Below are positions 26,381-35,489 of a stretch of DNA of 53,302 bases, in pieces. How positions within the stretch are numbered: position 1 is the first letter of the stretch; each line of letters opens with the position of its first letter. The notes under the pieces are model-generated. The model made no database searches and was not told the DNA's origin. It was given only the letters and a program-made list of their open reading frames with translations. Source of the DNA: Acidovorax sp. (GTDB lineage Bacteria > Pseudomonadota > Gammaproteobacteria > Burkholderiales > Burkholderiaceae_C). A program made the position numbers and the translations under genes. The DNA lies in NCBI GenBank assembly GCA_018780365.1, contig JADMJR010000066.1, positions 1 to 53,302 on the forward strand. The letters are read 5' to 3'.

Positions 26381-27229
26381 TCACGGCTTTTCAGCCGTGA
26401 CGATCCAGCCTTCCAGCGGATCGAGCCCCGGCGGCAGGCCGTAAAGCGCATCGCCCTCGGCATGGCGCTGCTGGGCCCAGGCGGCCTGCAGCAGGCATAA
26501 CACGGCGTCCAGGTTGTCGCCGCTGGCGTCGTCCACCAGGGTGTCGCGCTGGGCGTGGCTGAGCTTGAGGCGCAGGCCCAGGCGGGTCTGGCCCAGCTCC
26601 AGCGCATTGACCAGGTCTTTGCGGGCGATGAGGCGGTCGGGGGTCTGTTTGGCGCGGTCGTCGCTTTTGTAGCTGCGCCGCTGCAGCACCTCGCGCGCAA
26701 GCAGGCCGGGGTAGGCCTCCAGCGCCACGCGGCGCAGGTCACCCCCATGCAGGCCCGGCAGGTGCACACCCGCATCGAGCAACAGCGGCAGGCCCGCGTG
26801 CAGCATGTAGGCCACGGGCGGGTTCACCCATTTCATCGAGGGGCTGGAGCCTGCGGGCCCGTCGGTGGCGCGGTGGGCAAACTTGCCGCCCACGGGGCGC
26901 GCATCGCAGAACGCCGCAAACTGCGCGCGGATCTGCTCGCGGCTGAGGCCGCGGTAGTGCTGCATACACGCCAGCCAATCCGTGGGCCAGCCCAGCGCCA
27001 GCACCAGCTCGCGCGGCAGGCCAAAGGGCAAGTCGAACCCTCCCACCCAGTCGCCGTGCTGAGACAGCCATTGGCCGCACGCGGCCAGCGTGTCGAAGGG
27101 CTGCAGGGCGTTGAGCAGCACGCGCGCGCCCTGGCGTTGGCCCAGGGCCAGCACGATGGGTTTGCGCCGCGTGGGGCTGCTGGAAAAATCGCAACCCAGC
27201 AGCAGGGGTTGTTGTGCAGCGGCCGTCAT
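26381..27229 (-). CDS. DUF429 family protein
   Basis: The 282-residue cytosolic protein belongs to DUF429, a predicted RNase H-fold, nuclease-like family. Near the N-terminus a strand GCDFSSSPTRRKP supplies the usual first Asp. GGFDLPFGLP follows at about 80, and a DDASGDNLDAVLCLLQAAWA helix near the C-terminus gives the second acidic cluster. No function is established for the family. The true start is the ATG at 27229, which overlaps the stop of the EamA gene by four bases. The frame upstream runs antisense-free through EamA but in the wrong reading frame and is not real. Confidence 0.82.
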   Translation of the reverse strand: MTAAAQQPLLLGCDFSSSPTRRKPIVLALGQRQGARVLLNALQPFDTLAACGQWLSQHGDWVGGFDLPFGLPRELVLALGWPTDWLACMQHYRGLSREQIRAQFAAFCDARPVGGKFAHRATDGPAGSSPSMKWVNPPVAYMLHAGLPLLLDAGVHLPGLHGGDLRRVALEAYPGLLAREVLQRRSYKSDDRAKQTPDRLIARKDLVNALELGQTRLGLRLKLSHAQRDTLVDDASGDNLDAVLCLLQAAWAQQRHAEGDALYGLPPGLDPLEGWIVTAEKP

Positions 27230-28107
27230 CCCAAGGCCAGGGCCGTCACGCCCGCCGCAATGCACAGCGCGCCAAAGATGCGCGCCACGCGGTCGCCCTC
27301 GCCCAGCAGGTGGCCGCCGATGAGCGCGGCGAACAGCATGGACACCTCGCGCGCGGGCGCCACGTGGGACATGGGGGCCTGCTGCATGGCATACAGCACC
27401 AGCACGTAGGCCACGGGGCTGACCACGGCCACCAGCAGCGCAAAACGCCACTGCAGCAGCCACAACGAACGTGCGGTGCGCAGGTCGCGCAGCACCACGG
27501 GCGCGAGCAGGCCCACACGCACAAAGTTGCCCATGTAGTCGATGAGGATGGGCGACATCAGCAGAAACTTGACCGCGTAGCCATCGACCACGGTGTAGCT
27601 GGCGATGAAGGCGCCGGTGAGAAGGCCGTACAGCATGCCCTTGTGCACGCGGTCGCGAGCGGCCGGATCGTGCGCCGCGCGCAGCAGGCCCGGGCCGCCC
27701 GCAATGAGGAACACGCCACCCACCACGCCCACGATGCCCAGTGCCCCCAGCGCCGAGATGCGCTCGCCCAGCAAGGTGATGGCCACCAGCGACGACAAGA
27801 GCGGCCCCGAGCCGCGCGCCAGCGGGTAGACCACCGTGAGATCGGCCACGCGGTAGCCGCGCAGCAGGATCACGTAGTACGCCACATGCAGCAGCCCGCT
27901 GGCCACCACAAAACCCCATTCCACCGCGCCCCACAGCGGCACCACATCGCGCCCCAGCCACCAGCCCAGCGGCGCCCAGAACAGCATCATGAGAAAAGAG
28001 GTGAAGAACGCGAACCGCGAGTCGCCCCCGGCCTTCTTGGCGGCGATGTTCCAGCACGCGTGGATGAGGCCGGCGAGGATGATGAGGGCGAAGGCGGTGA
28101 GGGTCAC
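27226..28107 (-). CDS. EamA-family (drug/metabolite transporter) membrane protein
   Basis: This is a 293-residue inner-membrane protein with about ten hydrophobic helices arranged as two EamA halves (about 1-140 and 155-290). Motifs typical of the family are AGLIHACWNIAAKK in helix 1, VYPLARGSGPLL in the first half and LLGERISALGALGIVGVVGG in helix 5. The matching second-half segment is LLGEGDRVARIFGALCIAAG. The start is GTG at 28107. Substrates of this family range from amino acids to nucleotides, and none is indicated here. It is coupled to the DUF429 gene by an ATGA overlap. Confidence 0.9.
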   Translation of the reverse strand: MTLTAFALIILAGLIHACWNIAAKKAGGDSRFAFFTSFLMMLFWAPLGWWLGRDVVPLWGAVEWGFVVASGLLHVAYYVILLRGYRVADLTVVYPLARGSGPLLSSLVAITLLGERISALGALGIVGVVGGVFLIAGGPGLLRAAHDPAARDRVHKGMLYGLLTGAFIASYTVVDGYAVKFLLMSPILIDYMGNFVRVGLLAPVVLRDLRTARSLWLLQWRFALLVAVVSPVAYVLVLYAMQQAPMSHVAPAREVSMLFAALIGGHLLGEGDRVARIFGALCIAAGVTALALG

Positions 28108-28133
28108 GGTTGAAGAAGGAGTGGCTTGAATGC

Positions 28134-28167
28134 AAAAAGCCGCAGCGCCATGGGAGCGACTGCGGCT
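28134..28167 (-). terminator. Intrinsic terminator between BLUF and EamA genes
   Basis: On the minus strand, stem AGCCGCAG/CTGCGGCT (28167-28160 with 28145-28138) is followed by a run of five T. It lies just upstream of EamA and would end the folE-BLUF transcript. Confidence 0.7.
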
Positions 28168-28250
28168 GAGCGATGAGAAGGTCTACCACATCAAAAAGGG
28201 AAGTGCCGGGCGTAGCAAGCTGCTTCTACAAGCGCTCAGCGCATCCCCGA

Positions 28251-28310
28251 GGCCGTTCGGGCTGAGCCCGTCGAAGCCTGGGCGCCCTTCGACAGGCCCT
28301 TCGACAGGCC
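28251..28310. repeat. TTCGACAGG-type extragenic palindromic repeat
   Basis: The 12-base unit CCCTTCGACAGG occurs twice in tandem (28285-28296 and 28297-28308). The inverted half GGGCTGAGCCCGTCGAAG lies just before it (about 28259-28276). The GTCGAAG/CTTCGAC pair can form a hairpin. This resembles a widespread proteobacterial extragenic repeat. It fills most of the gap between the terminator and the BLUF stop. Confidence 0.7.
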
Positions 28311-28358
28311 CGGGGCGAGCGGGCTGGGAGGCCGCGCGGTCGCCAAGCCCGCACCGTA

Positions 28359-28781
28359 TCAAGCCCGCCCGATGATCGACGCCGTGGCCATCAACTCTTC
28401 GAGCAGCGCAAACGACACCTTGCCCGACACCGCATACGGGTCGAGCTCGGGCTTTTCCGAATACTTGAGCAAGATGGAATGGTTGATCTTGGAGAGGTTC
28501 ACCTGCCCCATGGTCCAGCCGCCAAAGCGGCGCTCCGAGATTTCCTCGTAGTGCAGCAGCTCCACATCCTTGTGGCGCGGGTCCTTCTGGATGTGGCCGT
28601 ACAGGTCGCTCACGGCGGAGCGCCCGCCTTCGATGGCTTGCAAAAACACGCCGCCGCCGTAGCACAGCACCCCGGTGATGCCACAGCCCGGGTTGTGCTG
28701 GCGCGACTGCGTCAGGATGGCTTCGATGGCGGCGGGAGAGGTGTCCACCGCGCGGCTGGCATAAAGCAGGCGTACCAACAT
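28359..28781 (-). CDS. BLUF-domain blue-light sensor
   Basis: BLUF domains bind FAD and sense blue light through a hydrogen-bond switch. The 140-residue protein has the needed residues: Tyr7 in RLLYASRA, Asn30, Gln48 in VFLQAIEG, and Trp89-x-Met91 in GGWTMG. About 45 C-terminal residues follow the core and end the protein, so it is a short BLUF protein acting on a separate partner. It starts three bases after the folE stop, so the two are one operon. A light-controlled link to pterin or folate synthesis is an inference from this pairing. Confidence 0.93.
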   Translation of the reverse strand: MLVRLLYASRAVDTSPAAIEAILTQSRQHNPGCGITGVLCYGGGVFLQAIEGGRSAVSDLYGHIQKDPRHKDVELLHYEEISERRFGGWTMGQVNLSKINHSILLKYSEKPELDPYAVSGKVSFALLEELMATASIIGRA

Positions 28782-28784
28782 GGG

Positions 28785-29516
28785 TTAGTTCTTTCCGGGG
28801 ATGAGGGACAAAAATTCGCGGCGCAGCGCGGAATCCTTGAGGAACACGCCACGCATCACGGAGTTGATCATCTTGCTGTCCATCTCGCGCACACCGCGCC
28901 AGGACATGCAGAAGTGGCTGGCCTCCATCACGATGGCCAGGCCGTCGGGCTGGGTCTTTTCCATGATCAGGTCGGCCAGCTGCACCACGGCTTCTTCCTG
29001 GATTTGCGGGCGGCCCATGACCCAATCCACCAGGCGTGCGTACTTGGACAGGCCGATCACGTTGGTGTGTTCGTTGGGCATCACGCCGATCCAGATCTTG
29101 CCGATGACGGGGCAGAAATGGTGGCTGCAGGCGCTGCGCACGGTGATGGGGCCGACGATCATCAGCTCGTTCAGGTGCTCGGCGTTGGGGAACTCGGTGA
29201 TGGGCGGCTGCGCCACGTAGCGGCCCTTGAACACCTCGTTGAGGTACATCTTGGCCACGCGGCGCGCGGTGTTGTGGGTGTTGTGGTCGCCCTCGGTGTT
29301 GATCACCATGCTGTCGAGCACACCCTGCATCTTGACCTCGACTTCATCGAGCAGCTTTTCCAGCTCACCGGGTTCGATGAACTCGGAGATGTTGTCATTG
29401 GCATGAAAGCGCTTGCGGGCAGCGGCAAGGCGCTCGCGAATCTTCACGGAGACAGGCGTGCCTTCATCATCCGGCGGGGTGGGCGTCATATCGGCGGCGG
29501 GAGTTTGGCTGGACAT
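28785..29516 (-). CDS. folE: GTP cyclohydrolase I
   Basis: FolE converts GTP to 7,8-dihydroneopterin triphosphate, the first step to folate and tetrahydrobiopterin-type pterins. The 243-residue protein has the zinc ligands Cys130 and His133 in SACSHHFCPV and Cys203 in SHFCMSWRGV. VRSACSHH and the IGLSKYARLVDWVMGRPQ segment are family hallmarks. The N-terminus carries about 25 extra Pro/Thr-rich residues. The DNTP product is the substrate of NudB, also encoded in this window (near 40400). BLUF is its immediate downstream partner. Dispersed repeat copy 4 lies 36 bases upstream. Confidence 0.95.
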   Translation of the reverse strand: MSSQTPAADMTPTPPDDEGTPVSVKIRERLAAARKRFHANDNISEFIEPGELEKLLDEVEVKMQGVLDSMVINTEGDHNTHNTARRVAKMYLNEVFKGRYVAQPPITEFPNAEHLNELMIVGPITVRSACSHHFCPVIGKIWIGVMPNEHTNVIGLSKYARLVDWVMGRPQIQEEAVVQLADLIMEKTQPDGLAIVMEASHFCMSWRGVREMDSKMINSVMRGVFLKDSALRREFLSLIPGKN

Positions 29517-29552
29517 GGCCAGAATCGTAACAGCGAACCGCGCCGTGCAGAT

Positions 29553-29615
29553 TTCAAGGTTTTTAGGCCTTCTGCGCCTGCTGGATATGCCTTGATAGCT
29601 ATTATTTTCATAGCA
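29553..29615 (-). repeat. Dispersed intergenic repeat, copy 4
   Basis: On the minus strand it reads GAAAATAATAGCTATCAAGGC, then CAGGCGCAGAAGGCC, TAAAAACC and TTGAAA. It sits upstream of folE in the same orientation. The remainder of the 221-base gap, toward clsB, shows nothing I recognise. Confidence 0.7.
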
Positions 29616-29737
29616 ACCACTTCAGTGGACCCAAGGTCTGCAATCCGCGCGCCCCAACGCGCTTTCTACCCACACCGACAAGGGCTCGGCTCCGAGGTCT
29701 TTCGTACCAGTGTCCCCTTCAAAAACATAAATCCCTA

Positions 29738-30985
29738 TCAATATCGATTGCCGGTGACCCACAGGGCCAGCCGCATCAGGCCAAAAGCGATGCGGTCGAG
29801 CACGCGCTGTCGCAGCGGGCGGCCGGCGTAGCGCGCCGGGTCCATGCGCCGGCCGGCGTGTTGCATGGCGTGCACCAGCCGCTGGCGCAGGTCGGTGGCA
29901 AAGGCGGCGTCTTCCACCACCACATTGGCCTCGCGCGCCAGCAGCAGGGAGAGGGGGTCGAGGTTGGACGAGCCCACCGTGGCCCAGGGCCGGTCGCCCT
30001 GGGCATCGATCACGGCCACCTTGGCATGCAGAAAGCTGGGCGCGTATTCGTAGATCTCGACCCCGGCCTCCAGCAGCGCGCCATACACCGGCCGGGCCGC
30101 GTGGTACTGCATGAAGTACTCGTAGCGCCCCTGCAGCAGCAGGCGCACGCGCACACCCCGGCGCGCGGCCAGCACCAGTGCCCGGCGCAGCTTGCCGCCG
30201 GGCATGAAGTAGGCGTTGGCGATGATGATTTCGTGCCGCGCGTTGCCGATGGCCCGGCGGTAGGCTTTTTCGATGCGGCTGCGGTTGCGCACGTTGTCGC
30301 GCAGCACCAGCGCGGCCCTCATGGGCGGCCCGGCGGTGCCGTCCAGCCGCGCTGCATGGCTGGCAGTGCTGGCCGCGCGCAGGGCCTGCAGCGCCTCGGG
30401 CAGGCGGCGCAGGCGTGCACCACGCATGGTCTGCACGGCCTGCATGCGCCACCAGAGCTGGTCCATGGTGTCGCTGGCGGCCGCCACCAGGCTGCCCGTG
30501 GCCCGCACGGCAAAGTCAAAACGGGGGGCGTCGAGCGTGCCGTGGTTGGGGTCGTGGAAATCGTCCAGCACGTTGATGCCGCCACAGAACAGCAGGTGGC
30601 CATCCACCACACACAGCTTGCGGTGCAGACGCCGCCACCGGTGGGGCAGCAGCAGGCCCAGGGGCCCGAGCGGCGAGTACACGCTGTATTGCACCCCGGC
30701 GGCCTGCAGGCGCCCGGCCCAGGCCTCGGGCAACGCCCCCGTGCCCACACCGTCCACCACCAGCTGGGTGCGCACGCCACGGGTGGCCGCACGCATCAGC
30801 GCCTCGGCCACGGCCGCGCCCGAGCCGGTGAAGTCGAAGATATAGGTCTCGAACTGGATGTCCGACAGCGCCGCATCCATGGCCGCGATCAGGGCCGGGA
30901 ACAGCTCCTCGGCCCCTTGCAGCAAGCGCACGCGGTGATCGTCCGCAAACTCGGCGCCACGGACCACGGGAGGTTTTTTCTTCAC
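29738..30985 (-). CDS. clsB: Cardiolipin synthase B (phospholipase D family)
   Basis: ClsB makes cardiolipin and can use phosphatidylglycerol with phosphatidylethanolamine-derived groups in enterobacteria. The 415-residue protein has two HKD sites: His121, Lys123 and Asp128 in HRKLCVVD, and His320, Lys322 and Asp327 in HAKVAVID. There are no N-terminal membrane helices, which separates ClsB from ClsA. The start is GTG at 30985, four bases after the stop of the phosphoesterase gene. This ybhP-clsB order matches the enterobacterial operon, but the third gene, ybhN, is not here. Confidence 0.92.
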   Translation of the reverse strand: MKKKPPVVRGAEFADDHRVRLLQGAEELFPALIAAMDAALSDIQFETYIFDFTGSGAAVAEALMRAATRGVRTQLVVDGVGTGALPEAWAGRLQAAGVQYSVYSPLGPLGLLLPHRWRRLHRKLCVVDGHLLFCGGINVLDDFHDPNHGTLDAPRFDFAVRATGSLVAAASDTMDQLWWRMQAVQTMRGARLRRLPEALQALRAASTASHAARLDGTAGPPMRAALVLRDNVRNRSRIEKAYRRAIGNARHEIIIANAYFMPGGKLRRALVLAARRGVRVRLLLQGRYEYFMQYHAARPVYGALLEAGVEIYEYAPSFLHAKVAVIDAQGDRPWATVGSSNLDPLSLLLAREANVVVEDAAFATDLRQRLVHAMQHAGRRMDPARYAGRPLRQRVLDRIAFGLMRLALWVTGNRY

Positions 30986-30989
30986 GCGT

Positions 30990-31727
30990 TCACAACCGGA
31001 ATTCGGCGATCAGGGGCAGGTGGTCGGACATACGCCACCAGATGCGGCCACGCGGCACCTGCAGCGACAGCGGCGTGAGCCCCCGCGCATACACGTGGTC
31101 CAGCTGGGTCAGCGGCAGCCGCGCCGGGTAGGTGAAGGTGCGTGGGGCATCGAACTCGTAGAGCGAAAACCCGGCGAGCATGCGCTTGAGCTGCTGCCCC
31201 CAGTCATTGAAGTCGCCCGCCACCACCAGCGGCGCACCGGGTGGCACCTCGCGCTCGATGAAGGCCTGCAGGCGCTCGATCTGCCGCACGCGGCTGCCAG
31301 GGATGAGCCCCAGGTGCACCACGATCACATGGACGTTGCGGCCATGGGCGTCCACCTCGACATGCAGCAGGCCGCGCTGCTCGAAGCGGTGGTCCGAGAT
31401 GTCCTCGTGCTGGTGCCCGATCACAGGCCAGCGCGACAGCAGCGCATTGCCATGTTCGCCATGGCGGGTGAAGGCATTGGTGCGGTACACCGCCTCGTAA
31501 CCCTCGGGCGCCAGAAACTCGGCCTGGGGTACCTCGGGCCAGCGCTGAAAGTACGCCGCTTCGCGCCGATGGAGCTTGCGCACCTCCTGCAGGCAGACGA
31601 TGTCGGCATCGAGCTGTTCCACCGCCAGGCCCAGGTTGTGGATCTCCAGCCGGCGCGCGGGGCCAATGCCTTGCACACCCTTGTGGATGTTGTAGGTGGC
31701 CACCCGCAAAATATCGTCGTGTTCCAT
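30990..31727 (-). CDS. YbhP-like endonuclease/exonuclease/phosphatase family protein
   Basis: The 245-residue protein belongs to the metal-dependent EEP superfamily. Motifs in order are VATYNIHKG (Asn13), CLQEVR (metal Glu), VVAGDFNDW near 170 and MSDHLPLIAEF at the end with the catalytic His. There is no signal peptide. In E. coli the relative YbhP lies directly upstream of clsB, as here, suggesting a lipid phosphate substrate, though this is not proven. The start is the ATG at 31727. The frame upstream of it carries no family sequence. Confidence 0.9.
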   Translation of the reverse strand: MEHDDILRVATYNIHKGVQGIGPARRLEIHNLGLAVEQLDADIVCLQEVRKLHRREAAYFQRWPEVPQAEFLAPEGYEAVYRTNAFTRHGEHGNALLSRWPVIGHQHEDISDHRFEQRGLLHVEVDAHGRNVHVIVVHLGLIPGSRVRQIERLQAFIEREVPPGAPLVVAGDFNDWGQQLKRMLAGFSLYEFDAPRTFTYPARLPLTQLDHVYARGLTPLSLQVPRGRIWWRMSDHLPLIAEFRL

Positions 31728-31848
31728 GGCTTGATTGTGTCGCAAGCCGTGCCCGCAGCGGGTTTGCCCGACAACCGCACGGTGCGCGCGGCCAGTACAC
31801 TGGCTTCGTTCTATCCAACCCTGAACACAGGTCCGGTTCACACCGTCC

Positions 31849-33609
31849 ATGGCCACCGAGAACCGACAACCCGCCTCCCCCCAGGTTCAGGCGCTGATTG
31901 TGGACAGCAATGCCACGTCGCGCAGCATCCTGGTCGGGCAACTGCGCGAGTACGGAGTGACCCGCATCGTGCAGTGCTCGCGTGTGCAGGACGCGCGCAG
32001 CCGGCTGGAGCACACGGTGTTCGACTACGTGCTGTGCGACCAGTTTTTTGGCGAAGCCAACTATTCGGGCCAGACCCTGCTGGACGACCTGCGGCGCGCG
32101 CAGCTGCTGCCGTTTTCCACCGTGTTCTTCATGGTCACGGCCGAGGCGTCCTACGCAGCGGTGGCCGAAGCCGCCGAGTCGGCGCTGGACGGCTACCTGC
32201 TCAAACCTTTCACGCCCAGCGCTCTGTTCGAGCGCCTGAGCCTGGCGCGCCTGCGCAAGGTGCACCTCAAGCCCATCTTCGACGCCATCGAGGCCGAGGA
32301 CTTCGAGCAGGCTGCTGCCCTGTGTGTGGAGCGCTTCGAGGCGCGCAAGCCTTACTGGCTGTACGCCGCGCGCATCGGCTCGGAGCTGCTGCTGCGGCTG
32401 GGCCGGCACGACGAGGCGCGCACGCTGTTCGAGGCCGTGATTGCCGCACGCGCCCTGCCCTGGGCCAAGCTCGGGGTGGCGCGCGCGCAGATCGAGTCGG
32501 GCCAGGCGGCGCGCGCCATCACCACCCTGCAGGAGCTGATCGGTGAAGACGCCTCGTTTGCCGACGCTTACGACGTGCTCGGCCGGGCGCAGGTGGAGCT
32601 GGGCAACTTCGCGCAGGCCATCGAGACCTACCGCACCGCCAGCACCCTGACGCCGGACTCGGTGGTGCGGCTGCAGAAGCTGGGGATGATGTCGTACTAC
32701 ATGGGCGACCGCGAGACCGCCACCAAGGTGCTGGCCCGGGCCGTGATGCTGGGGGTGGATTCCAAACTGTTCGACTACCAGTCGCTGGTGCTGCTGACCT
32801 TTGCGTACTACGCCGACAACGACCGCAAGGGCATCGAGCGCTGCATGGCCGACTTTGCACGCATTCTGGAGCGCCATGCCGACAGCGCACGCATCCGCCG
32901 CTTTGCCGAGGTGGCGCGTGCGCTGCAGCTCATTCAGCAACGGCAGTTCTCGCAGGCCGTGGAATCCGTGCGCGCCATGGCCCGCGAGATCACGGCCAGC
33001 AGCTTCGACTTTGAGGCCGCCTGCAACCTGGGCAGCCTGCTGGCGGTGCTGGCCGTCACGTCGATTGAGTTGTCGGAGGGCGAGAGCTGGGTGCGCGCCC
33101 TGGGCATGCGCTACGCCAACACGCGCGGCCTGACCGAGCTGATGGCCAACGCCTGCAATCTGCACGAGCCCTACAGCGTCCTGGTGCGTGACTGCCTGCA
33201 GCAGATCAACAAGACCGCCGAGGTCGCCATGGCGCAGAGCCTGGCGGGCGACCCAACCGGCGCCGTGCAAAACCTGCTGCAGCAGGCCGGGCAATCCCTT
33301 AACTCCAAGCTGCTGGACATGTCGCAGCAGGTGCTGCTGCGGCACAGCGCACGCATGGCATCGCCCGAGCCGCTGCAGGAGGCCATCGATGCGCTGCGCC
33401 TGCGCATGGGCAACGCTCCGGCACGCGCCATCCTGGGGCAGGACAGCGAGCGGCGGCCTGGCGGGGTGGCCATCCGCTCACGCAATGCCGTCGAGAGCAG
33501 CCCCGCAGCGCGTGCCGCGGGCAGTAACGAACCGGGTGGCGATGATGCGGGCGGGCCGGACGATGCAGGGCCTGATGACCCGCTGGCCCCACTCCAGCTG
33601 CGGCCCTAG
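31849..33609 (+). CDS. Response regulator with TPR output domain
   Basis: The 586-residue protein has an N-terminal receiver domain (about 12-135). Asp64 in YVLCDQFF is the phosphoacceptor. MVTAEASY carries the conserved Thr and YLLKPFTP the conserved Lys. The first acidic site reads VDSN, with Ser20 where most have a second Asp. The rest is helical TPR repeats (about 145-500, such as YDVLGRAQVELGNFAQAIETYRTA). It ends in a low-complexity Gly/Asp/Pro tail. There is no DNA-binding or enzyme domain, so it signals by protein contact. No histidine kinase is nearby. It diverges from the YbhP-like gene. Confidence 0.88.
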   Translation: MATENRQPASPQVQALIVDSNATSRSILVGQLREYGVTRIVQCSRVQDARSRLEHTVFDYVLCDQFFGEANYSGQTLLDDLRRAQLLPFSTVFFMVTAEASYAAVAEAAESALDGYLLKPFTPSALFERLSLARLRKVHLKPIFDAIEAEDFEQAAALCVERFEARKPYWLYAARIGSELLLRLGRHDEARTLFEAVIAARALPWAKLGVARAQIESGQAARAITTLQELIGEDASFADAYDVLGRAQVELGNFAQAIETYRTASTLTPDSVVRLQKLGMMSYYMGDRETATKVLARAVMLGVDSKLFDYQSLVLLTFAYYADNDRKGIERCMADFARILERHADSARIRRFAEVARALQLIQQRQFSQAVESVRAMAREITASSFDFEAACNLGSLLAVLAVTSIELSEGESWVRALGMRYANTRGLTELMANACNLHEPYSVLVRDCLQQINKTAEVAMAQSLAGDPTGAVQNLLQQAGQSLNSKLLDMSQQVLLRHSARMASPEPLQEAIDALRLRMGNAPARAILGQDSERRPGGVAIRSRNAVESSPAARAAGSNEPGGDDAGGPDDAGPDDPLAPLQLRP

Positions 33610-33638
33610 ATGGCTTCTGCGCGGTGCGCGCAGGCACC

Positions 33639-34454
33639 TTATACCAACCGGAAGGCGATGTTGCCCAGCGGCCCGTAGTCCGCGTGGAAGGTGTCCCCAG
33701 CGGCAGCCGCCACGGGCCGCGTGAACGAGCCGCCCAGCACCACCTCGCCGGCTGCCAGCCCCTCGCCATAGGGTGCGAGCTTGTTGGCCAGCCAGGCCAC
33801 ACCCGTGGCCGGGTGGTTGAGCACGGCGGCCGCCAGGCCGGACTCCTCGATCACCCCGTTCTTGTAAAGCAGCGCACCGCACCAGCGCAGGTCCACCGCA
33901 TCGGGCCGCACGGGGCGCCCGCCGGTGACGATGCCGGCGTTGGCCGCATTGTCCGAGATGGTGTCGAAGACCTTGCGCATCACGCCGGTGTGGCGGTCGT
34001 GCTGCTCGATGCGCGCGTCGATGATCTCGATGGCCGGCACCACGTACTCGGTGGCGGCCAGCACGTCGAAGATGGTCACCGGGGGGCGCCCCGGCTCGCC
34101 GCGCAGCGGCTTGTTGAGCACGAAGGCCAGCTCCACCTCCACGCGCGGCAGGATGAAGCGCTGCACGGGGATGTCGCCGCCCTCGGCAAAGAACATGTCG
34201 TCCAGCAGCGTGCCGAAGTCGGGCTCGGTGATCTGGCTGGCGACCTGCATGGCACGCGAGGTCAGGCCGATCTTGTGGCCGCGCACGCTGCGCCCTTCGG
34301 CGATCTTCATCGCCACCCAGGCGCGCGAGATGGCATAGCCGTCCTGCACCGTCATGCCGGGGTGGCGCTTGGAGAAATGCTCCACCTGCACACGGGTCTT
34401 CTCGGCCTGGTGCAGCTCCAGCGCGAGCTGCTGTATCAGCGCATCGTCAAGCAT
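33639..34454 (-). CDS. hpaH: 2-oxo-hept-4-ene-1,7-dioate hydratase
   Basis: HpaH hydrates the dienoate produced after decarboxylation in the homoprotocatechuate meta-cleavage route. The 271-residue protein matches E. coli HpaH closely in remembered segments. These include [25 protein letters not shown] and the VEVELAFVL motif with metal-binding Glu residues. [16 protein letters not shown] and [19 protein letters not shown] also match. It is the last gene of the cluster started by hpaE. The next enzyme in the route, aldolase HpaI, is not in the window. Confidence 0.94.
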   Translation of the reverse strand: MLDDALIQQLALELHQAEKTRVQVEHFSKRHPGMTVQDGYAISRAWVAMKIAEGRSVRGHKIGLTSRAMQVASQITEPDFGTLLDDMFFAEGGDIPVQRFILPRVEVELAFVLNKPLRGEPGRPPVTIFDVLAATEYVVPAIEIIDARIEQHDRHTGVMRKVFDTISDNAANAGIVTGGRPVRPDAVDLRWCGALLYKNGVIEESGLAAAVLNHPATGVAWLANKLAPYGEGLAAGEVVLGGSFTRPVAAAAGDTFHADYGPLGNIAFRLV

Positions 34455-34464
34455 CGTGCAGCCC

Positions 34465-35463
34465 TCAGGATTCCGCCGTGAAGCCGATGGCTTTCACGAT
34501 CGGGCCCCAGCGCTCGCCATCAGCCTTGAGCAGCGCCGCCAGCTCGGCCGGGCTCGACGAGCGCGCCTCCAGCCCCATCGCGGCCAGCCCGGCGATCACA
34601 TCCTTGTCGGCCAGCGCGGTGCGGATGGCGGCATTGGCCTTGGCCACCAGCTCGGCCGGCGCCTTGCTCGGCAGGAAGAAGCCGAACCATTCGTTGTAGG
34701 CCATGTCCTTGTAGCCCTGCTCGATCAGCGTGCTGACACCCGGCATGAACTTGTTGCGCGTGGCGCCCGAGGTGGCCAGCACGCGGATCTTGCCGCCCTG
34801 CAGGTGCGGCAAAAACTCCCCTACCGGTGCCGAGACGGCCGCGATCTGCCCGCCCAGCAGGTCCAGGATGGCCGGCTGCGAGCCGCGAAAGCCCACGTGG
34901 CGCATGTCCACCTTGCCGGCGCGGCTGATCAGCTCGCCCACGAAGTGCGGCACCGAGCCCGGTGCGGGCGAGCCGAAGTTGGCGCCCGTGGGGTTGGCCT
35001 TGCACCATTCAAGGAACTCGGGCACGGTCTTCACCGAGGCCGGCACCTGCGGGCCCACTGCAAAGCCCATGTCGAACACCACGCCCAGCGAGACCGGGGT
35101 CACGTCGGCCACGGGGTCGTAGGGCAGCTTCTTGTAGGTGTGGGGGTAGATGCCCAGCATGGACATGGGCGTGGCCAGCAGCGTGGCGCCGTCGGCAGGG
35201 GCGGCCTTGAGCGTGGTGATGGCGATCTGCCCGCCCGCGCCGGTCTTGTTCTCCACCACGGCCGACTTGGCGTAGCCGCCCGTGATCTGGGTCGCCACGC
35301 GGCGCGCCAGGGTGTCCACCGTGCCGCCGGCGGCAAAGCCGGCCAGGATCTTCACGGTGTCGATGGCCTGGGCCTGGGCCATGAAGGGCAGCGTGCCTGC
35401 GGCGCCGGCCAGGGCCAGCTGCAGGATGTTGCGGCGGGAAGGGGTGGGCGAGGATTTCGTCAT
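34465..35463 (-). CDS. TctC/Bug-family periplasmic binding protein
   Basis: This tripartite tricarboxylate-type solute receptor has 332 residues. A twin-arginine-like signal peptide ([15 protein letters not shown]) is cut after AQA, and [18 protein letters not shown] starts the mature fold. The family's [10 protein letters not shown] and [12 protein letters not shown] segments follow. No tctA or tctB membrane genes accompany it, which is common for the many orphan Bug proteins of Burkholderiales. Its place inside the hpa cluster suggests it binds an aromatic acid or pathway intermediate. The ATG at 35463 has GGAGAC upstream. Confidence 0.93.
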   Translation of the reverse strand: MTKSSPTPSRRNILQLALAGAAGTLPFMAQAQAIDTVKILAGFAAGGTVDTLARRVATQITGGYAKSAVVENKTGAGGQIAITTLKAAPADGATLLATPMSMLGIYPHTYKKLPYDPVADVTPVSLGVVFDMGFAVGPQVPASVKTVPEFLEWCKANPTGANFGSPAPGSVPHFVGELISRAGKVDMRHVGFRGSQPAILDLLGGQIAAVSAPVGEFLPHLQGGKIRVLATSGATRNKFMPGVSTLIEQGYKDMAYNEWFGFFLPSKAPAELVAKANAAIRTALADKDVIAGLAAMGLEARSSSPAELAALLKADGERWGPIVKAIGFTAES

Positions 35464-35489
35464 GCGTTGTCTCCGGGTCTCGTTGTGGG

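Noticed and set aside
28251-28310. CRISPR-like array
   Set aside because: Only two direct tandem units without spacers are present, together with an inverted half. It is an extragenic palindromic repeat.
31204-33345. 713-residue open frame opposite the response regulator and part of the YbhP-like gene
   Set aside because: It crosses two real genes on different strands and has no domain of its own.
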